From assembly GCF_029870595.1 (NCBI RefSeq), contig NZ_JAPDIR010000012.1, positions 1 through 64,000 of the forward strand: 64,000 nucleotides of DNA, read 5' to 3'. The notes beneath the pieces were generated by a model, which was not told the origin of the DNA, did not search any database, and saw only the letters and a list, made by a program, of their open reading frames with translations. The DNA comes from Sphingomonas sp. CBMAI 2297. Its GTDB lineage: Bacteria > Pseudomonadota > Alphaproteobacteria > Sphingomonadales > Sphingomonadaceae. Below, in pieces: positions 16,821-26,367 of the stretch; the stretch's first letter is position 1; each line of letters opens with the position of its first letter. The translations under genes were made by a program, and so were the position numbers.

Positions 16821-16884
16821 GGGCAATCTGCTCTCATGGTCGGCGCGATGGCCGGCCATCCGTAATACCCGCAAATGGCCGTTT

Positions 16885-17475
16885 TCAAGCGCCGCGCCCC
16901 TTGCGATAGACCCGGATGATATTGTTGGCGGGCATCTCGACCAACCGGGCGGGCTCAAATTCGCGAGCCATCGCTTCATGATCGACCTCTTCCAGATGAC
17001 GCAGGCCCCACGCCGGATTACGAGAGCGCAGGTCGATGTCGAAGGCGAGGTTGCTGGGTGCGGTCTCCACGGTATCGCGGAAATAGGGGCCGTAGAGGAT
17101 CAACGGCGCGCCCGGGCCCAGCGCCCTGCCCGCCCCCGCCAGCAGCCCGAGCGTGGCTTCCCAGGGGCTGATATGGACCATGTTGACGCACAGGATCGCA
17201 TCCGCCGCCGGGAAAGCGGCCGAGGCCGCATCGATCTCCAGCGGCGGGCGGACATTGGCCAGCCCCGCGCACCAGTCCGCGATCGAGGCCAGCGCATCGG
17301 CATCGGGATCGCTGGGCTGCCAGATCAGCCCGGGAAAGCGCCCGGCGAAGAAGGCGCAATGCTCGCCGCTGCCGCTGGCGATCTCGAGGACATGGCCGGA
17401 AGCCGGCAGCTCCTCCGCCAGCACCGCGGCGATCGGATCGCGATTCCGCGCGGCAGCCGGGGCGTGGCGCCTCAT
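16885..17475 (-). CDS. DUF938-type SAM-dependent methyltransferase
   Basis: This 196-residue protein belongs to the DUF938 group of class I methyltransferases. The SAM-binding strand reads VLEIASGSGEHCAFFAGRFP (motif I), the acidic loop PSDPD follows, and ILCVNMVHISPWEAT corresponds to motif IV. NPAWGLRHLEEV is a family-specific block near the end. The acceptor is unknown. The start ATG overlaps the stop of the upstream membrane-protein gene by four bases (ATGA), so the two are translationally coupled. Confidence 0.85.
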   Translation of the reverse strand: MRRHAPAAARNRDPIAAVLAEELPASGHVLEIASGSGEHCAFFAGRFPGLIWQPSDPDADALASIADWCAGLANVRPPLEIDAASAAFPAADAILCVNMVHISPWEATLGLLAGAGRALGPGAPLILYGPYFRDTVETAPSNLAFDIDLRSRNPAWGLRHLEEVDHEAMAREFEPARLVEMPANNIIRVYRKGRGA

Positions 17476-17990
17476 CCGGCGCGCGCCTGCTCGAGCAGGC
17501 GGCGGGCGCGCAGGAACATCTCCACCCGCTGCAGCGTCAGCATGCCGAGCGCGAAGGCGATCAGCACATCGGTCATCGCCATCACGTCGAAATGCACGCC
17601 GGGAATGCCGAGCGTCTCGGCATTGCGGGCAAGCGAGCGGATGAGGACGAGCGCGAGGATGAACGCCATCGCGGCGAGCGAGCCCCGCTGCGAGATCTCG
17701 TGCGTCTCCGGATTCACCGTGATCTGCATCATCCGGCCGCGCTGCCAGCCGAGCGCGGCGCCGGCGAGCAGGGCGGCGGCGGCCGCCGCCCAGGTCATCG
17801 GCGCGGGCGGGATGTTCCAGAAGGTGAAGCCAGTGATCGCCAGGTAGAGCGCGGGCACGATCCACAGCCGCTCGATCCGCAGCGGCCGCTCGCGGGTGAG
17901 CCGGCGGAAGCGCAGCGCGAGCACCACCAGGATGATCGCGATCGGGATGAGCTGATAGAGCGGATTGGGATGAATGGGCTGCGCGTGCAT
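17472..17990 (-). CDS. Hypothetical multi-span membrane protein
   Basis: The 172-residue protein has about five hydrophobic segments (near residues 12-26, 44-60, 66-80, 103-120 and 134-150), with short basic loops such as RFRRLTRERPLRIERL. It resembles the CcdC/DUF1453 type of small membrane proteins in layout, but I cannot confirm the family. It is the first gene of a two-gene unit with the DUF938 methyltransferase and is divergent from the ICMT-like gene at 18123. Confidence 0.65.
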   Translation of the reverse strand: MHAQPIHPNPLYQLIPIAIILVVLALRFRRLTRERPLRIERLWIVPALYLAITGFTFWNIPPAPMTWAAAAAALLAGAALGWQRGRMMQITVNPETHEISQRGSLAAMAFILALVLIRSLARNAETLGIPGVHFDVMAMTDVLIAFALGMLTLQRVEMFLRARRLLEQARAG

Positions 17991-18010
17991 CGATGAGACC
18001 CCCGGAAGAC

Positions 18011-18039
18011 TTGCAAGTGATCTATATAAGTAATACAGT
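18011..18039 (+). promoter_or_regulatory. Candidate promoter for the ICMT-like gene
   Basis: In an unusually AT-rich patch, TTGCAA (18011-18016) and TACAGT (18034-18039) are 17 bases apart and stand 84 bases before the start codon at 18123. The patch lies between divergent genes and may serve both directions. Weak match to sigma-70-type boxes. Confidence 0.35.
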
Positions 18040-18122
18040 AATTATGCCAGCCGAACTGGATGGCAAAGGCAAGAGGATTGCGCATGCGGCCACGCCGGTC
18101 CATCAGGGCGCCCGGAGGGTTC

Positions 18123-18596
18123 ATGGACGTCGATCACGATAGCGCGGGGGTGAAGTTCGCGCCGCCTGCCGCTTTCCTTGGCATGCTGGTGGTGGGCCTG
18201 GCGCTGGGCAAGCTGCTGGGCAGCCCCGGACTGCCGCTCGCCCATTCGACCGAGCGCGGCCTGGGCTCGCTGGCGACGCTGCTCGGCGTGGGAATCGTGC
18301 TTTCCGCCCTGGGCCTGCTCCGCGCCGCGGGCACCGATCCCAAGCCGTGGAAGCGCTCCACCACGCTCGTCACCGACGGCGTATATCGCTGGTCGCGCAA
18401 TCCGATGTATTTCGGCATGGCGCTGGCCTATGCGGGCGTGGCGATCTGGATGGACAGCCTGGTCGCCCTGCTGCTGCTCATCCCGCTGATCCTCGTGATC
18501 CAGCGCGAAGTGATCGAGCGCGAGGAGAGCTATCTCGCGCGCAAGTTCGGCGAGCGCTATCTCAGCTACAAGTCCGCCGTCCGCCGCTGGATCTGA
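18123..18596 (+). CDS. Isoprenylcysteine/phospholipid methyltransferase-like membrane protein
   Basis: The 157-residue protein has four to five membrane segments and the C-terminal signature of the ICMT/PEMT superfamily: VTDGVYRWSRNPMYFGMALAYAG (residues about 82-105) and EESYLARKFGERYLSYKSAVRRW near the end. Bacterial members methylate small lipids or unknown acceptors using SAM. The ATG at 18123 is preceded by GGAGGG about six bases upstream, which decides the start over the ATG at 18060. It is convergent with the tail-collar-like gene. Confidence 0.85.
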   Translation: MDVDHDSAGVKFAPPAAFLGMLVVGLALGKLLGSPGLPLAHSTERGLGSLATLLGVGIVLSALGLLRAAGTDPKPWKRSTTLVTDGVYRWSRNPMYFGMALAYAGVAIWMDSLVALLLLIPLILVIQREVIEREESYLARKFGERYLSYKSAVRRWI

Positions 18597-18609
18597 GCGC
18601 CCCCGGCGC

Positions 18610-18942
18610 TCAGGGGTGCCGGGGATAGTCGCCGCGCATCGCGATGCAATAGCGCAGCTGCTTCTGCTGGTCGGTCGCCGCGGCGGGGATCGCCTTGCGC
18701 AGGTCGGGCAGGGCGAAGTTCGTCTTGCCGTCGCCGCCATAGCTGTTGCCGAGCAGCGTGTAGAGCACGTCATAGCCGCGAACGGGCAGGAGCCGGCCAT
18801 CGGCTTCGACCCAGTCCTCGGGGCAGTAGCGGGCGGAGAAGAGCATGATCTCGCCGACAAAGGGGTCGTTGCCCGCATAAGCCGGCATCGGCGCGGCAAG
18901 CGTAGCGGTGGCGATGGCAGCGGCGAGCAGCGCGGTCTTCAT
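18610..18942 (-). CDS. Exported phage-tail-collar-domain protein
   Basis: The 110-residue protein has a signal peptide (MKTALLAAAIATATLAAP, cleavage near AYA-G) followed by a tail-collar domain: GEIMLFSARYCPEDWVEADG, LLPVRGYDVLYTLLGNSYGGDG and FALPDLR. This fold is found in phage tail fibres and in microcystin-dependent-type bacterial proteins. The Sec signal and lack of phage neighbours argue for a cell-surface or periplasmic protein rather than prophage debris. A strong AAGGGGGA ribosome site precedes the ATG at 18942. Confidence 0.85.
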   Translation of the reverse strand: MKTALLAAAIATATLAAPMPAYAGNDPFVGEIMLFSARYCPEDWVEADGRLLPVRGYDVLYTLLGNSYGGDGKTNFALPDLRKAIPAAATDQQKQLRYCIAMRGDYPRHP

Positions 18943-19044
18943 GTCGGTTTCCCCCTTGTCCGTTTCGGCGCACGCTGCCCCGGCGGCATGCGACAAGGCA
19001 AACCGCATTTGCACGGTTCCGGGGCTATCGCGCTGTGACATAAA

Positions 19045-19076
19045 GAAAAAGGCCGGAGCATCGCGCCCCGGCCTTT
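19045..19076 (-). terminator. Intrinsic terminator after gcvPB
   Basis: On the minus strand AAAGGCCGG and CCGGCCTTT pair around an 11-base loop and are followed by TTTTTCTTT. It starts about 40 bases after the gcvPB stop and ends the glycine-cleavage operon before the collar-domain gene. Confidence 0.85.
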
Positions 19077-19117
19077 CGCTGTTCAGCCCTGCCCCGAGGG
19101 GAAGGAGATGTCGCGGA

Positions 19118-20692
19118 CTATTCCGCCGCTTCGGCCGCGGCCGGCGCCTTCCACGCCAGCACCGGCTTGCGCGCGGCGAGCGTCTCGTCGAGGCGGCGGC
19201 GCGGCGCGAAGTGCGGCGCGGTGCGGATCGTCGGGTCGCCGTTCTTGGCACGGGCAGCCACGCTGCGGAACGCGCCGATGAACTGGTCGAGCGTCGCCTT
19301 GCTCTCGGTCTCGGTCGGCTCCACCAGCATCGCGCCGTGCACGACGAGCGGGAAATACACCGTCATCGGGTGATAGCCCTCGTCGATCAGCCCCTTGGCG
19401 ATGTCGATCGTCGACAGGCCCTCGGGCAGGCCCTTATCCGAGAAGATCGCCTCGTGCATGCACGGGCCGAACTTGGCGAAGGGCGCGTCGAGCACGTCCT
19501 CCATCGAGCGCAAGATATAGTTGGCGTTGAGCACCGAATCCTCGGCGACCTGGCGCAGGCCATCGGCGCCGTGGCTGAGGATATAGGTCAGCGCGCGGGT
19601 GAACATGCCCATCTGGCCGTTGAAGGCGGTCATGCGGCCGAAGGTGCCGGCATGATGCTCGCCCGCGGTCTCTTCCTCGACGAGATGGAACTTGTCGCCC
19701 TGCTTCTCGACGAAGGGCAGCGGCGCATAGGGCGCCAGCGCCGCCGACAGCACGACCGGGCCCGAGCCCGGGCCGCCGCCGCCATGCGGAGTCGAGAAGG
19801 TCTTGTGCAGGTTGATATGCATCGCATCGACGCCGAGATCGCCCGGGCGGACCCGGCCGACGATCGCATTGAAATTGGCGCCGTCGCAATAGACATAGCC
19901 GCCCGCCGCATGCACCGCGTCCGAAATCGCCTTCATGTCGCGCTCGAACAGGCCACAGGTGTTGGGGTTGGTGATCATCACGCCGGCGATGTCCGGACCC
20001 AGCCGCGCCTTTAGCGCTTCGAGGTCGACACGGCCGTCCTCGGTGGCGGGGATGTCCTCGACCGAGAAGCCGGCGAACGCCGCCGTTGCCGGGTTGGTGC
20101 CGTGGGCGCTGGTCGGCACGAGCAGGATCTTGCGGTCCTGCTGGCCCTGCGCGTCGAGCGCCGAGCGGATCGCGAGGATGCCGCACAGCTCGCCATGCGC
20201 GCCGGCCTTGGGGCTCATCGCCACCGCCTGCATGCCGGTGAGCGTGATCAGCCAGTGCGCGAGCTGGTCGATGACTTCCAGCGCGCCCTGCACCGTGTCG
20301 ACGGGTGCGAGCGGGTGGATGTCGGCGAAGCCCGGCAGGCGGGCCATGCGCTCGTTGAGGCGCGGATTGTGCTTCATCGTGCACGAGCCGAGCGGGAACA
20401 GGCCCAGGTCGATCGCGTAGTTCTGGCGCGACAGGCGGGTGTAATGGCGCACCGTCTCGGGCTCGGACAGGCCGGGCAGGCCGATCTCGGCGTCACGGGT
20501 GAGGCCGCCAAGGCGCGAGGGCGCAGCGGGGGCTTCGCCGAAGTCGACGCCGGTGGTCTGCGACGAGCCGATCTCGAAGATCAGCGCTTCCTCGAGCATC
20601 AGCGCGCGGTTGCCGGTGAAGGTCGAAAGGTTACCCGCCTCGCCCGCTTCGGGGGTGGTGGGGCGCCAGCCGGACTGGTTGATCGTGCTCAT
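19118..20692 (-). CDS. gcvPB: Glycine dehydrogenase (decarboxylating) subunit 2
   Basis: This 524-residue subunit forms, with GcvPA, the pyridoxal-phosphate P-protein of the glycine cleavage system. The PLP lysine is about residue 297 in [16 protein letters not shown], preceded by [10 protein letters not shown]; the glycine-rich loop GGGGPGSGP follows. The ATG overlaps the gcvPA stop by four bases, giving coupled 1:1 synthesis. The C-terminus has a short Ala/Glu-rich tail. It is the last gene of the operon and is followed by a terminator. Confidence 0.96.
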   Translation of the reverse strand: MSTINQSGWRPTTPEAGEAGNLSTFTGNRALMLEEALIFEIGSSQTTGVDFGEAPAAPSRLGGLTRDAEIGLPGLSEPETVRHYTRLSRQNYAIDLGLFPLGSCTMKHNPRLNERMARLPGFADIHPLAPVDTVQGALEVIDQLAHWLITLTGMQAVAMSPKAGAHGELCGILAIRSALDAQGQQDRKILLVPTSAHGTNPATAAFAGFSVEDIPATEDGRVDLEALKARLGPDIAGVMITNPNTCGLFERDMKAISDAVHAAGGYVYCDGANFNAIVGRVRPGDLGVDAMHINLHKTFSTPHGGGGPGSGPVVLSAALAPYAPLPFVEKQGDKFHLVEEETAGEHHAGTFGRMTAFNGQMGMFTRALTYILSHGADGLRQVAEDSVLNANYILRSMEDVLDAPFAKFGPCMHEAIFSDKGLPEGLSTIDIAKGLIDEGYHPMTVYFPLVVHGAMLVEPTETESKATLDQFIGAFRSVAARAKNGDPTIRTAPHFAPRRRLDETLAARKPVLAWKAPAAAEAAE

Positions 20693-22047
20693 GCCAGCAC
20701 CTCCTGGAGCGCGGAGGCAAGCGTCTCGACGTCCTCCGATGTAGTGGTTTCGGTGACCGCGACGATCAGGCCGTTGGCGAGCGCGTCGGCCCCCGGATAG
20801 AGGCGGCCGAGCGACACGCCGGCGAGGATGCCCTGGTCCGCAAGCGTGCGGACGACCGGGCGGGCTTCCTTCGACAGCTTCAGCGTGAACTCGTTGAAGA
20901 AGGTCGGCGTGACCAGCTCGACGCCCGGCACCTGGGCCAGGCGGTCGGCGGCGGCCGCGGCGCCGGCATGGTTGATCGCCGCGAGCTGGCGCAGGCCCTT
21001 TTCGCCGAGCAGCGTCATGTGCACCGACATGGCGAGCGCGCACAGCACCGAGCTGGTGCAGATGTTCGACGTCGCCTTCTCGCGGCGGATATGCTGCTCG
21101 CGTGTGGAGAGGGTCAGCACATAGCCGCGCTTGCCCTCGGCATCCTGGGTCTCGCCGCAGAGCCGGCCCGGCATCTGGCGGACCAGCTTTTCCGAGCAGG
21201 CGAACAGGCCGACATAGGGGCCGCCGAACTGGAGGCCGACGCCGAGCGACTGGCCCTCGCCCACCACGATGTCCGCGCCCATCTCGCCCGGCGCCTTGAT
21301 CGCGCCGAGCGCCACCGGCTCGGTGACGACGGCGACGAGCAGCGCCTTCTTCGCATGCGCAGCTTCGGCGAGCTTGGACAGGTCGGCGATGCGGCCGAGA
21401 ATGTCCGGATACTGGACGACGACGCAGCTGGTGTCGTCGTCGATCCGGGCGATCAGGTCATCGGTGTCCGGCGTGGGGCTCAGCGTCGGCAGCGCCGTGA
21501 CGAGCTGGTCGCCGGTGAACTTGGCCATGGTCTCGGCGACCGAGACATAATGCGGGTGCAGCCCGCCCGAGAGGATCGCCTTGCCGCGCTTGGTGACGCG
21601 GCGTGCCATGGTGATGGCTTCCCAGCACGCGGTCGAACCGTCGTACATCGAGGCGTTGGCCACGTCGCAGCCGAGCAGGCGCGCGATCTGCGACTGGAAC
21701 TCGAACATCATCTGCAGCGTGCCCTGCGCGATTTCCGGCTGATAGGGCGTGTAGGCGGTGAGGAACTCGCCGCGCTGGATGATGTGGTCGACCGAGGCCG
21801 GCACATGGTGACGATAGGCGCCGGCGCCGAGGAAGAAGGGCGCTGCCCCTGCCGCCAGGTTCTTGGCGGCGAGCTTCGTCATGTGCCGTTCGACCGCGAG
21901 CTCGCTGGCATGCATCGGCAGGCCGGCGATCGGGCCGTCGAGCACCGCCGAGGCGGGCACGTCGGCGAAGAGATCGTCGATCGACTTGGCGCCGATGACG
22001 CCGAGCATCGCCTCGCGATCGGGCTGGGTAAGGGGCAGGTAGCGCAT
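20689..22047 (-). CDS. gcvPA: Glycine dehydrogenase (decarboxylating) subunit 1
   Basis: This 452-residue protein is the non-PLP half of the split P-protein. Typical blocks are [19 protein letters not shown] at the N-terminus, [18 protein letters not shown] and [16 protein letters not shown]. The two-gene P-protein is usual in some bacteria, whereas many proteobacteria carry a fused gcvP. It is co-transcribed with gcvT and gcvH, although a lipoprotein gene lies between gcvH and this gene. An AGAAGG site precedes the ATG. Confidence 0.96.
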   Translation of the reverse strand: MRYLPLTQPDREAMLGVIGAKSIDDLFADVPASAVLDGPIAGLPMHASELAVERHMTKLAAKNLAAGAAPFFLGAGAYRHHVPASVDHIIQRGEFLTAYTPYQPEIAQGTLQMMFEFQSQIARLLGCDVANASMYDGSTACWEAITMARRVTKRGKAILSGGLHPHYVSVAETMAKFTGDQLVTALPTLSPTPDTDDLIARIDDDTSCVVVQYPDILGRIADLSKLAEAAHAKKALLVAVVTEPVALGAIKAPGEMGADIVVGEGQSLGVGLQFGGPYVGLFACSEKLVRQMPGRLCGETQDAEGKRGYVLTLSTREQHIRREKATSNICTSSVLCALAMSVHMTLLGEKGLRQLAAINHAGAAAAADRLAQVPGVELVTPTFFNEFTLKLSKEARPVVRTLADQGILAGVSLGRLYPGADALANGLIVAVTETTTSEDVETLASALQEVLA

Positions 22048-22049
22048 GT

Positions 22050-22550
22050 TTACCTTCTCGATGAATTTACAGGTGCGCCCTCGGACTCGGTCCAGACGCG
22101 GATATCGGTGGGTTTGATGCCGTAGGAATGATCGGAATCGGGTATGCCGTTGCAGCCATCCTTCGCGATGGTGCCGGTCATGATGACGTAGCTGTTCTGC
22201 AGCGGCTCGGCCTTATCGACGAATGCGTCATCCGCCGCATCCTCCGCCTTGAACCCGAGTGGCGAGAACCGGTTAACGCTCTGTTGTGCCCGCTTCGCGG
22301 CGTCACTGAGCGCGTTGCTACCGCTTAGCGCCTGAAGATTCGCCCACGCGCTCGCATACGCACTCCAACTCGCCTTATGCGGGGCAAGGAAGCAGCCGTC
22401 GCGCGTACATTCGCCCAGATATCCCATCGCCTGGACAGGCTTGGCCTTGTACGCTGCACAATTGGCGAGAATGTCCGCGACCTTGACCTGCGGTGCGGCA
22501 GCGCCGCACCCTGTTGCCAGGAGCAGGATCAAGGCCAGCGCATTCCTCAC
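22050..22550 (-). CDS. Lipoprotein of unknown function inside the gcv operon
   Basis: The 166-residue protein begins with a lipoprotein signal ([20 protein letters not shown], lipid attachment at Cys15). The mature part contains five further cysteines, including [17 protein letters not shown], and looks soluble. No family is recognised. It sits between gcvH and gcvPA on the same strand, overlapping the gcvH stop region by four bases and ending three bases before gcvPA. Its base composition is visibly less GC-rich than the flanking enzymes, suggesting later insertion that kept the operon intact. Confidence 0.75.
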   Translation of the reverse strand: MRNALALILLLATGCGAAAPQVKVADILANCAAYKAKPVQAMGYLGECTRDGCFLAPHKASWSAYASAWANLQALSGSNALSDAAKRAQQSVNRFSPLGFKAEDAADDAFVDKAEPLQNSYVIMTGTIAKDGCNGIPDSDHSYGIKPTDIRVWTESEGAPVNSSRR

Positions 22551-22918
22551 AGCTTCGAGACGTATTCCTGGTACGCGCTGTCGTTCATCAGGCTTTCCAG
22601 CTCGCCCGGATCGGCGAGGGTGAGCTTGAAGAACCAGCCTTCGCCCTCGGGGTCCTCATTGACCAGCGCGGGATTGTCGGCGAGCTCGGCATTGCCCTCG
22701 ATCACCGTGCCCGAGACCGGCGCGTACACGTCGGACGCGGCCTTGACCGACTCCACGACGGCGGCATCGTCGCCCTTCGACACTTGCTTGCCCTCGTCCG
22801 GCACCTCGACGAACACGATGTCGCCGAGCTGGCTCTGGGCATATTCGGTGATGCCGACAGTGGCGGTGTCGCCGTCGACGTCGACCCACTCATGGTCCTC
22901 GGTGAAATAGCGGCTCAT
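22547..22918 (-). CDS. gcvH: Glycine cleavage system H protein
   Basis: This 123-residue lipoyl carrier shuttles the aminomethyl group between the P, T and L proteins. Lys59 in [17 protein letters not shown] is the expected lipoylation site. The hammerhead-fold strands ([19 protein letters not shown]) and C-terminal GWFFKL are present. It starts at the last bases of gcvT and overlaps the following lipoprotein gene by four bases. Length is typical (about 120-130). Confidence 0.96.
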   Translation of the reverse strand: MSRYFTEDHEWVDVDGDTATVGITEYAQSQLGDIVFVEVPDEGKQVSKGDDAAVVESVKAASDVYAPVSGTVIEGNAELADNPALVNEDPEGEGWFFKLTLADPGELESLMNDSAYQEYVSKL

Positions 22919-24081
22919 CAGGCTCCCTTTCTGACGTAACGATGGGGGACGAAGGGCATCTTCACGACCTCCGCCGAATGGATCTTGCCGCGCTGGGCAA
23001 GGGTGATCTTCGTGCCCGGCTCCGCGCTGGCGGCCGGCACATAGGCCATGGCGATCGGCTGCTGCAGCGTCGGCGCGAAGCCGCCCGAGGTGACCTTGCC
23101 GACCTCGTTGCCGTCGGCGTCGAGAACCAGGCCGCCCTCGCGGACCGGCTGGCGCCCCTCGACGACCAGGCCGACGCGCTTGAGGATCGAGCCGTTCTCG
23201 CGCTCGAGCATGATGCGCGCATGGCCGGGAAAGCCGCCTTCCTCGCGGCGGCGCTTCTTGAGCGCGAAGCCCAGGGCGGCGGCGACCGGCGTGGTCTCGG
23301 TATCGAGATCATGGCCATAGAGCGGCAGATCGGCTTCCAGGCGCAGCGAATCGCGGGCGCCGAGGCCGATCGGCTTCACTTCCGGCTGGGCGGTGATCGC
23401 ATCGGCCAGCGCCTCGGCACCGTCGACGGGAACCGAGATCTCGAAGCCGTCCTCGCCGGTATAGCCCGAGCGGCTGACCCACAGGTCATGGCCCTGCCAC
23501 GCGAAGGGCGCGCCCTGCATGAAGACGAGCGCGGAGACGCCGGGGATCACGCGCTCCAGCGCGGCGGCCGCTTCCGGCCCCTGGAGCGCGAGCAGGGCAT
23601 GGTCCTCCATATGGTTCATGCCGATCTCGTCGGGCAGGAACTCGCGGAAATGGGCGATGTCGTCCCATTTGCAGGCGCCGTTGACGACCATATAGACTTC
23701 GCCCTCGGCAAGGCGGGTCAGCATCAGATCGTCCAGGATGCCGCCATTCTCGGCCATCAGCAGCGAATAGACCGGGTGCGAAAGTTTCGCGGCCTGGATG
23801 TCCGCGGGCATCAGCGCCTCGAGCGCGGCCTCGACGCCGTCGCCGGTGAAGGTCAGCTGGCCCATATGGCTGACGTCGAACAGCCCGGCATGCGCGCGCA
23901 CCCAGAGATGCTCGGCCATGATGCCCTCATATTGGACGGGCATCTCATAGCCGGCGAAGGGAACCATGCGGCCGCTCCGGGCGCGGTGCCACTGGTCGAG
24001 CGGAAGCAGGCGAAGCTCCTCGGTGCCCTCCCCGCCTTCGGGATCGCCGCTCATGGGCTGGTCCTGGACTTGCTGGCTCAT
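22918..24081 (-). CDS. gcvT: Glycine cleavage system aminomethyltransferase (T protein)
   Basis: This 387-residue enzyme releases ammonia from the H-protein intermediate and passes the one-carbon unit to tetrahydrofolate. Recognisable features are [15 protein letters not shown], the catalytic-region DVSHMGQ, and [14 protein letters not shown]. The C-terminal barrel ends with KMPFVPHRY. It is the first gene of the operon, 66 bases behind a tandem glycine riboswitch. An acidic N-terminal extension of about 25 residues precedes the conserved start; a later start is possible but no Met is available at that place. Confidence 0.95.
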   Translation of the reverse strand: MSQQVQDQPMSGDPEGGEGTEELRLLPLDQWHRARSGRMVPFAGYEMPVQYEGIMAEHLWVRAHAGLFDVSHMGQLTFTGDGVEAALEALMPADIQAAKLSHPVYSLLMAENGGILDDLMLTRLAEGEVYMVVNGACKWDDIAHFREFLPDEIGMNHMEDHALLALQGPEAAAALERVIPGVSALVFMQGAPFAWQGHDLWVSRSGYTGEDGFEISVPVDGAEALADAITAQPEVKPIGLGARDSLRLEADLPLYGHDLDTETTPVAAALGFALKKRRREEGGFPGHARIMLERENGSILKRVGLVVEGRQPVREGGLVLDADGNEVGKVTSGGFAPTLQQPIAMAYVPAASAEPGTKITLAQRGKIHSAEVVKMPFVPHRYVRKGA

Positions 24082-24146
24082 CGCGGCACTCCGGATTCGA
24101 GAGGGATTCGACGAAGCGGCGCGGAATCCTCGCGCACCGTTCCATC

Positions 24147-24371
24147 GCCCCCTCTGTCACGGAACCTGAGAGCTTTCGCCAGTCGCCTGGCTTACCCCTT
24201 CGGTGGGACGTGGCCGGGCCGCGTCCGCTTTCCAGAGTGTCGTGCCCGCGCGGTCCCTGGTGCCTGAGAGATTCCGGGGCGGTTGCTCCTTCGGCGGTGG
24301 GATTTCTTGCTATTCCAATCGAACCGCCAGCACGCTGGCTACGATTGGAACGGCCCCACACTCTCCCGCGC
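24147..24371 (-). promoter_or_regulatory. Tandem glycine riboswitch upstream of gcvT
   Basis: On the minus strand two consecutive aptamers are readable. The first contains GGGAGAG at its 5' side, CACCGCCGAAGGAGCAA and closing GAATCTCTCAGGCACC; the second contains CACCGAAGGGGTAAGCC and GAAAGCTCTCAGGTTCC. These are the conserved cores of the glycine class, in which two aptamers switch on the cleavage operon when glycine is abundant. The first aptamer carries an unusually long side stem: ATTCCAATCG (24312-24321) pairs with CGATTGGAA (24342-24350). The downstream expression platform would be the 66 bases before gcvT; no strong terminator is obvious there, so translational control is possible. Confidence 0.93.
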
Positions 24372-24440
24372 GTGCCTGTCGACGGGCGCAGCCTTGGCCG
24401 TGGGGATGATTCGAGTCAACGACCAAAACGTCCCGAGACT

Positions 24441-24564
24441 CCCCTCCCTGGAAGGGAGGGGCTGGGGGTGAGTCGAATGCTCGCAATACGGAAAGGCCCG
24501 GCGATACGGCGCCGTATCACCAGGCCTCCACCCACCCCTCGATCCCCTCCCTTGCCGGGAGGGG
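24441..24564. repeat. Pair of CCCCTCCC hairpins
   Basis: Two GC-rich hairpins, CCCCTCCCT-gga-AGGGAGGGG at 24441-24461 and CCCCTCCC-ttgcc-GGGAGGGG at 24544-24564, bracket about 80 bases that contain no gene. They lie between the riboswitch and the end of the lipoprotein gene, so either could end transcription of that gene, though neither has a good T-run. Confidence 0.6.
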
Positions 24565-24570
24565 AGGAAG

Positions 24571-25275
24571 TCACCGCGTGACGTTGTACTTCAGCTGGTC
24601 CTCGGTCAGCTGGAAGCCGACCAGCGCCTCGAACGTGGCCGAGAGCACCGCGCCGCGGATCGAGGGATCGGCCAGCGGGTCCATCGCCGCAGCCTGCTCG
24701 CCGGCCTTGCGCTTCTCGGTGAGGCGCTTGCGGACCTCGTCGGGCAGCGTCGCGGCGGCGCGATCGACATAGGTGGTGGCGGTGCCGCTGGTCTGCGCGC
24801 GCAGCTGGCCCGGCTCGAAATGCACGGTGACGCGGTTGATCCGCTTGGCGACCACCGACGTGCCGCCACGCACCACCGTCACGAAATAGGGGAAGCTCAC
24901 GTCGCGCGGGCCGTCGGCGCTCTGGCGGCGCGCCAGCACGTCGAAATTGACGGTGGTGACGACCTGGGGGCCGGCATCGTCGCACGTCGAGGTGACGTTG
25001 GTCATCACCGCGTTGACGTCGATCGCGCTGGCCTCGCGGCTGGTCGCCGGGTTGAAGATGGTCATGTCGCCCGTGCCCGCGGGAATCGCGACGTGCGGGC
25101 AGGCCGAGCGCACCGCCGTGACGCCGGCACCGCCGCCATTGGCATCGATTTCGCCGGTGCGGCTGCAGGCGCCGAGCGCGAGCGGGATCAGAGCGAAAAC
25201 GGCGAGGTTGCGGACCAAGACGGAAACCCTTTCAAACACACGGGACCAGATGGGGTCCAAAACGGCGCGCACCAT
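24571..25275 (-). CDS. Hypothetical lipoprotein
   Basis: About 215-234 residues. A lipoprotein signal ends at Cys in LALGACSRTG, followed by a Gly-rich linker and a beta-rich domain of about 180 residues that ends with LKYNVTR; TTYVDRAAATLPDEVRKRLTEKR is a charged helix within it. No family is named with confidence, although similar lipoproteins are common in sphingomonads. The ATG at 25275 is the upstream limit. A TTG at 25218 with GAAAGGG before it would give a more normal signal-peptide length. The gene is divergent from ispH. Confidence 0.75.
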   Translation of the reverse strand: MVRAVLDPIWSRVFERVSVLVRNLAVFALIPLALGACSRTGEIDANGGGAGVTAVRSACPHVAIPAGTGDMTIFNPATSREASAIDVNAVMTNVTSTCDDAGPQVVTTVNFDVLARRQSADGPRDVSFPYFVTVVRGGTSVVAKRINRVTVHFEPGQLRAQTSGTATTYVDRAAATLPDEVRKRLTEKRKAGEQAAAMDPLADPSIRGAVLSATFEALVGFQLTEDQLKYNVTR

Positions 25276-25326
25276 AGGAACCGCGTTGAGCCCGCGCAAG
25301 CAATCGCGTAGGTGCGAGGCGGAACT

Positions 25327-26280
25327 ATGGCAGACCCTGTAAAACCCTTCCTCGAGCTGCTGATCGCAGCACCCCGCGGCTTCTGCGCCGGAGTCGACCG
25401 TGCCATTCGCATCGTCGAGCTGGCGATCGAGAAATATGGCGCGCCCGTCTATGTGCGCCACGAGATCGTGCACAACAAATATGTGGTCGACAGCCTGAAG
25501 GCCAAGGGCGCGATCTTCGTCGAGGAGCTCGACCAGGTGCCCGACGACGTGCCGGTGGTGTTCTCGGCGCATGGCGTGCCCAAGGCGGTGCCCGCCAAGG
25601 CGGAGGAGCGCGGGCTCGAATATCTCGACGCCACCTGCCCGCTCGTCTCCAAGGTCCATCGCCAGGCCGAGCGGCTGGTCGCCGCCGGGCGGCACATATT
25701 GTTCATCGGCCATGCCGGCCATCCCGAAGTGATCGGCACCTTCGGCCAGGTGCCCATGGGGTCGATGACGCTGGTGGAAACCCCCGCCGATGCCGAGGGC
25801 GTGCGGGTCTCCGATCCCGGCAACCTCGCCTTCCTGACCCAGACCACGCTGTCGGTAGACGACACGGCGGCGACGCTGGCGGTGCTCCAGCGCCGCTTCC
25901 CGGACATACTGGCGCCCGGCCCGAACGACATCTGCTACGCGACCACCAACCGCCAGGGCGCGGTGAAGGCCATCGCCTCGTCGGTCGACCTGATGCTGAT
26001 CATCGGCGGCCTGAACTCGTCCAACTCGCTCCGCCTCGTCGAGGTGGCCGAGCGGCAGGGCACCACCGCCCATCTGATCCAGCGCGCGGAGGATGTGGAC
26101 TGGGACTGGCTCGCCGGGGTCGGCACGGTCGGCGTGAGCGCGGGCGCCTCGGCCCCCGAGCTGCTGGTCCGCGAGCTGGTCGACAAGCTCTCCGAGCGCT
26201 TCGAAGTGAGCGAGCGCGAAGTCGAGACGGTGCCCGAGAACGTCACCTTCAAGCTGCCGCGCGGGCTGGAAGCGGCCTGA
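25327..26280 (+). CDS. ispH: 4-hydroxy-3-methylbut-2-enyl diphosphate reductase
   Basis: This 317-residue iron-sulfur enzyme performs the last step of the MEP isoprenoid pathway, giving IPP and DMAPP. The three cluster cysteines are visible in [24 protein letters not shown] and [26 protein letters not shown] and TQTTLS are also family signatures. The ATG at 25327 follows GAGGCGG; an ATG at 25312 is less suitable. It leads an apparent ispH-thrB-rnhA run. Confidence 0.96.
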   Translation: MADPVKPFLELLIAAPRGFCAGVDRAIRIVELAIEKYGAPVYVRHEIVHNKYVVDSLKAKGAIFVEELDQVPDDVPVVFSAHGVPKAVPAKAEERGLEYLDATCPLVSKVHRQAERLVAAGRHILFIGHAGHPEVIGTFGQVPMGSMTLVETPADAEGVRVSDPGNLAFLTQTTLSVDDTAATLAVLQRRFPDILAPGPNDICYATTNRQGAVKAIASSVDLMLIIGGLNSSNSLRLVEVAERQGTTAHLIQRAEDVDWDWLAGVGTVGVSAGASAPELLVRELVDKLSERFEVSEREVETVPENVTFKLPRGLEAA

Positions 26281-26367
26281 TGCACGCCCCAAGCACAACT
26301 GCGGTTGTGCACGGGGCGCCGGCAGGAGATGGGTCGCCCCGTCCGCGGGGATGACGAAGGGGGAAAT

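Noticed and set aside
18610-18942. Prophage remnant indicated by a tail-collar domain
   Set aside because: The protein has a Sec signal and ordinary metabolic neighbours; no other phage gene is seen.
24441-24564. Two CCCCTCCC hairpins as a definite terminator pair
   Set aside because: Neither has a run of T after the stem; kept only as repeats with possible terminator function.
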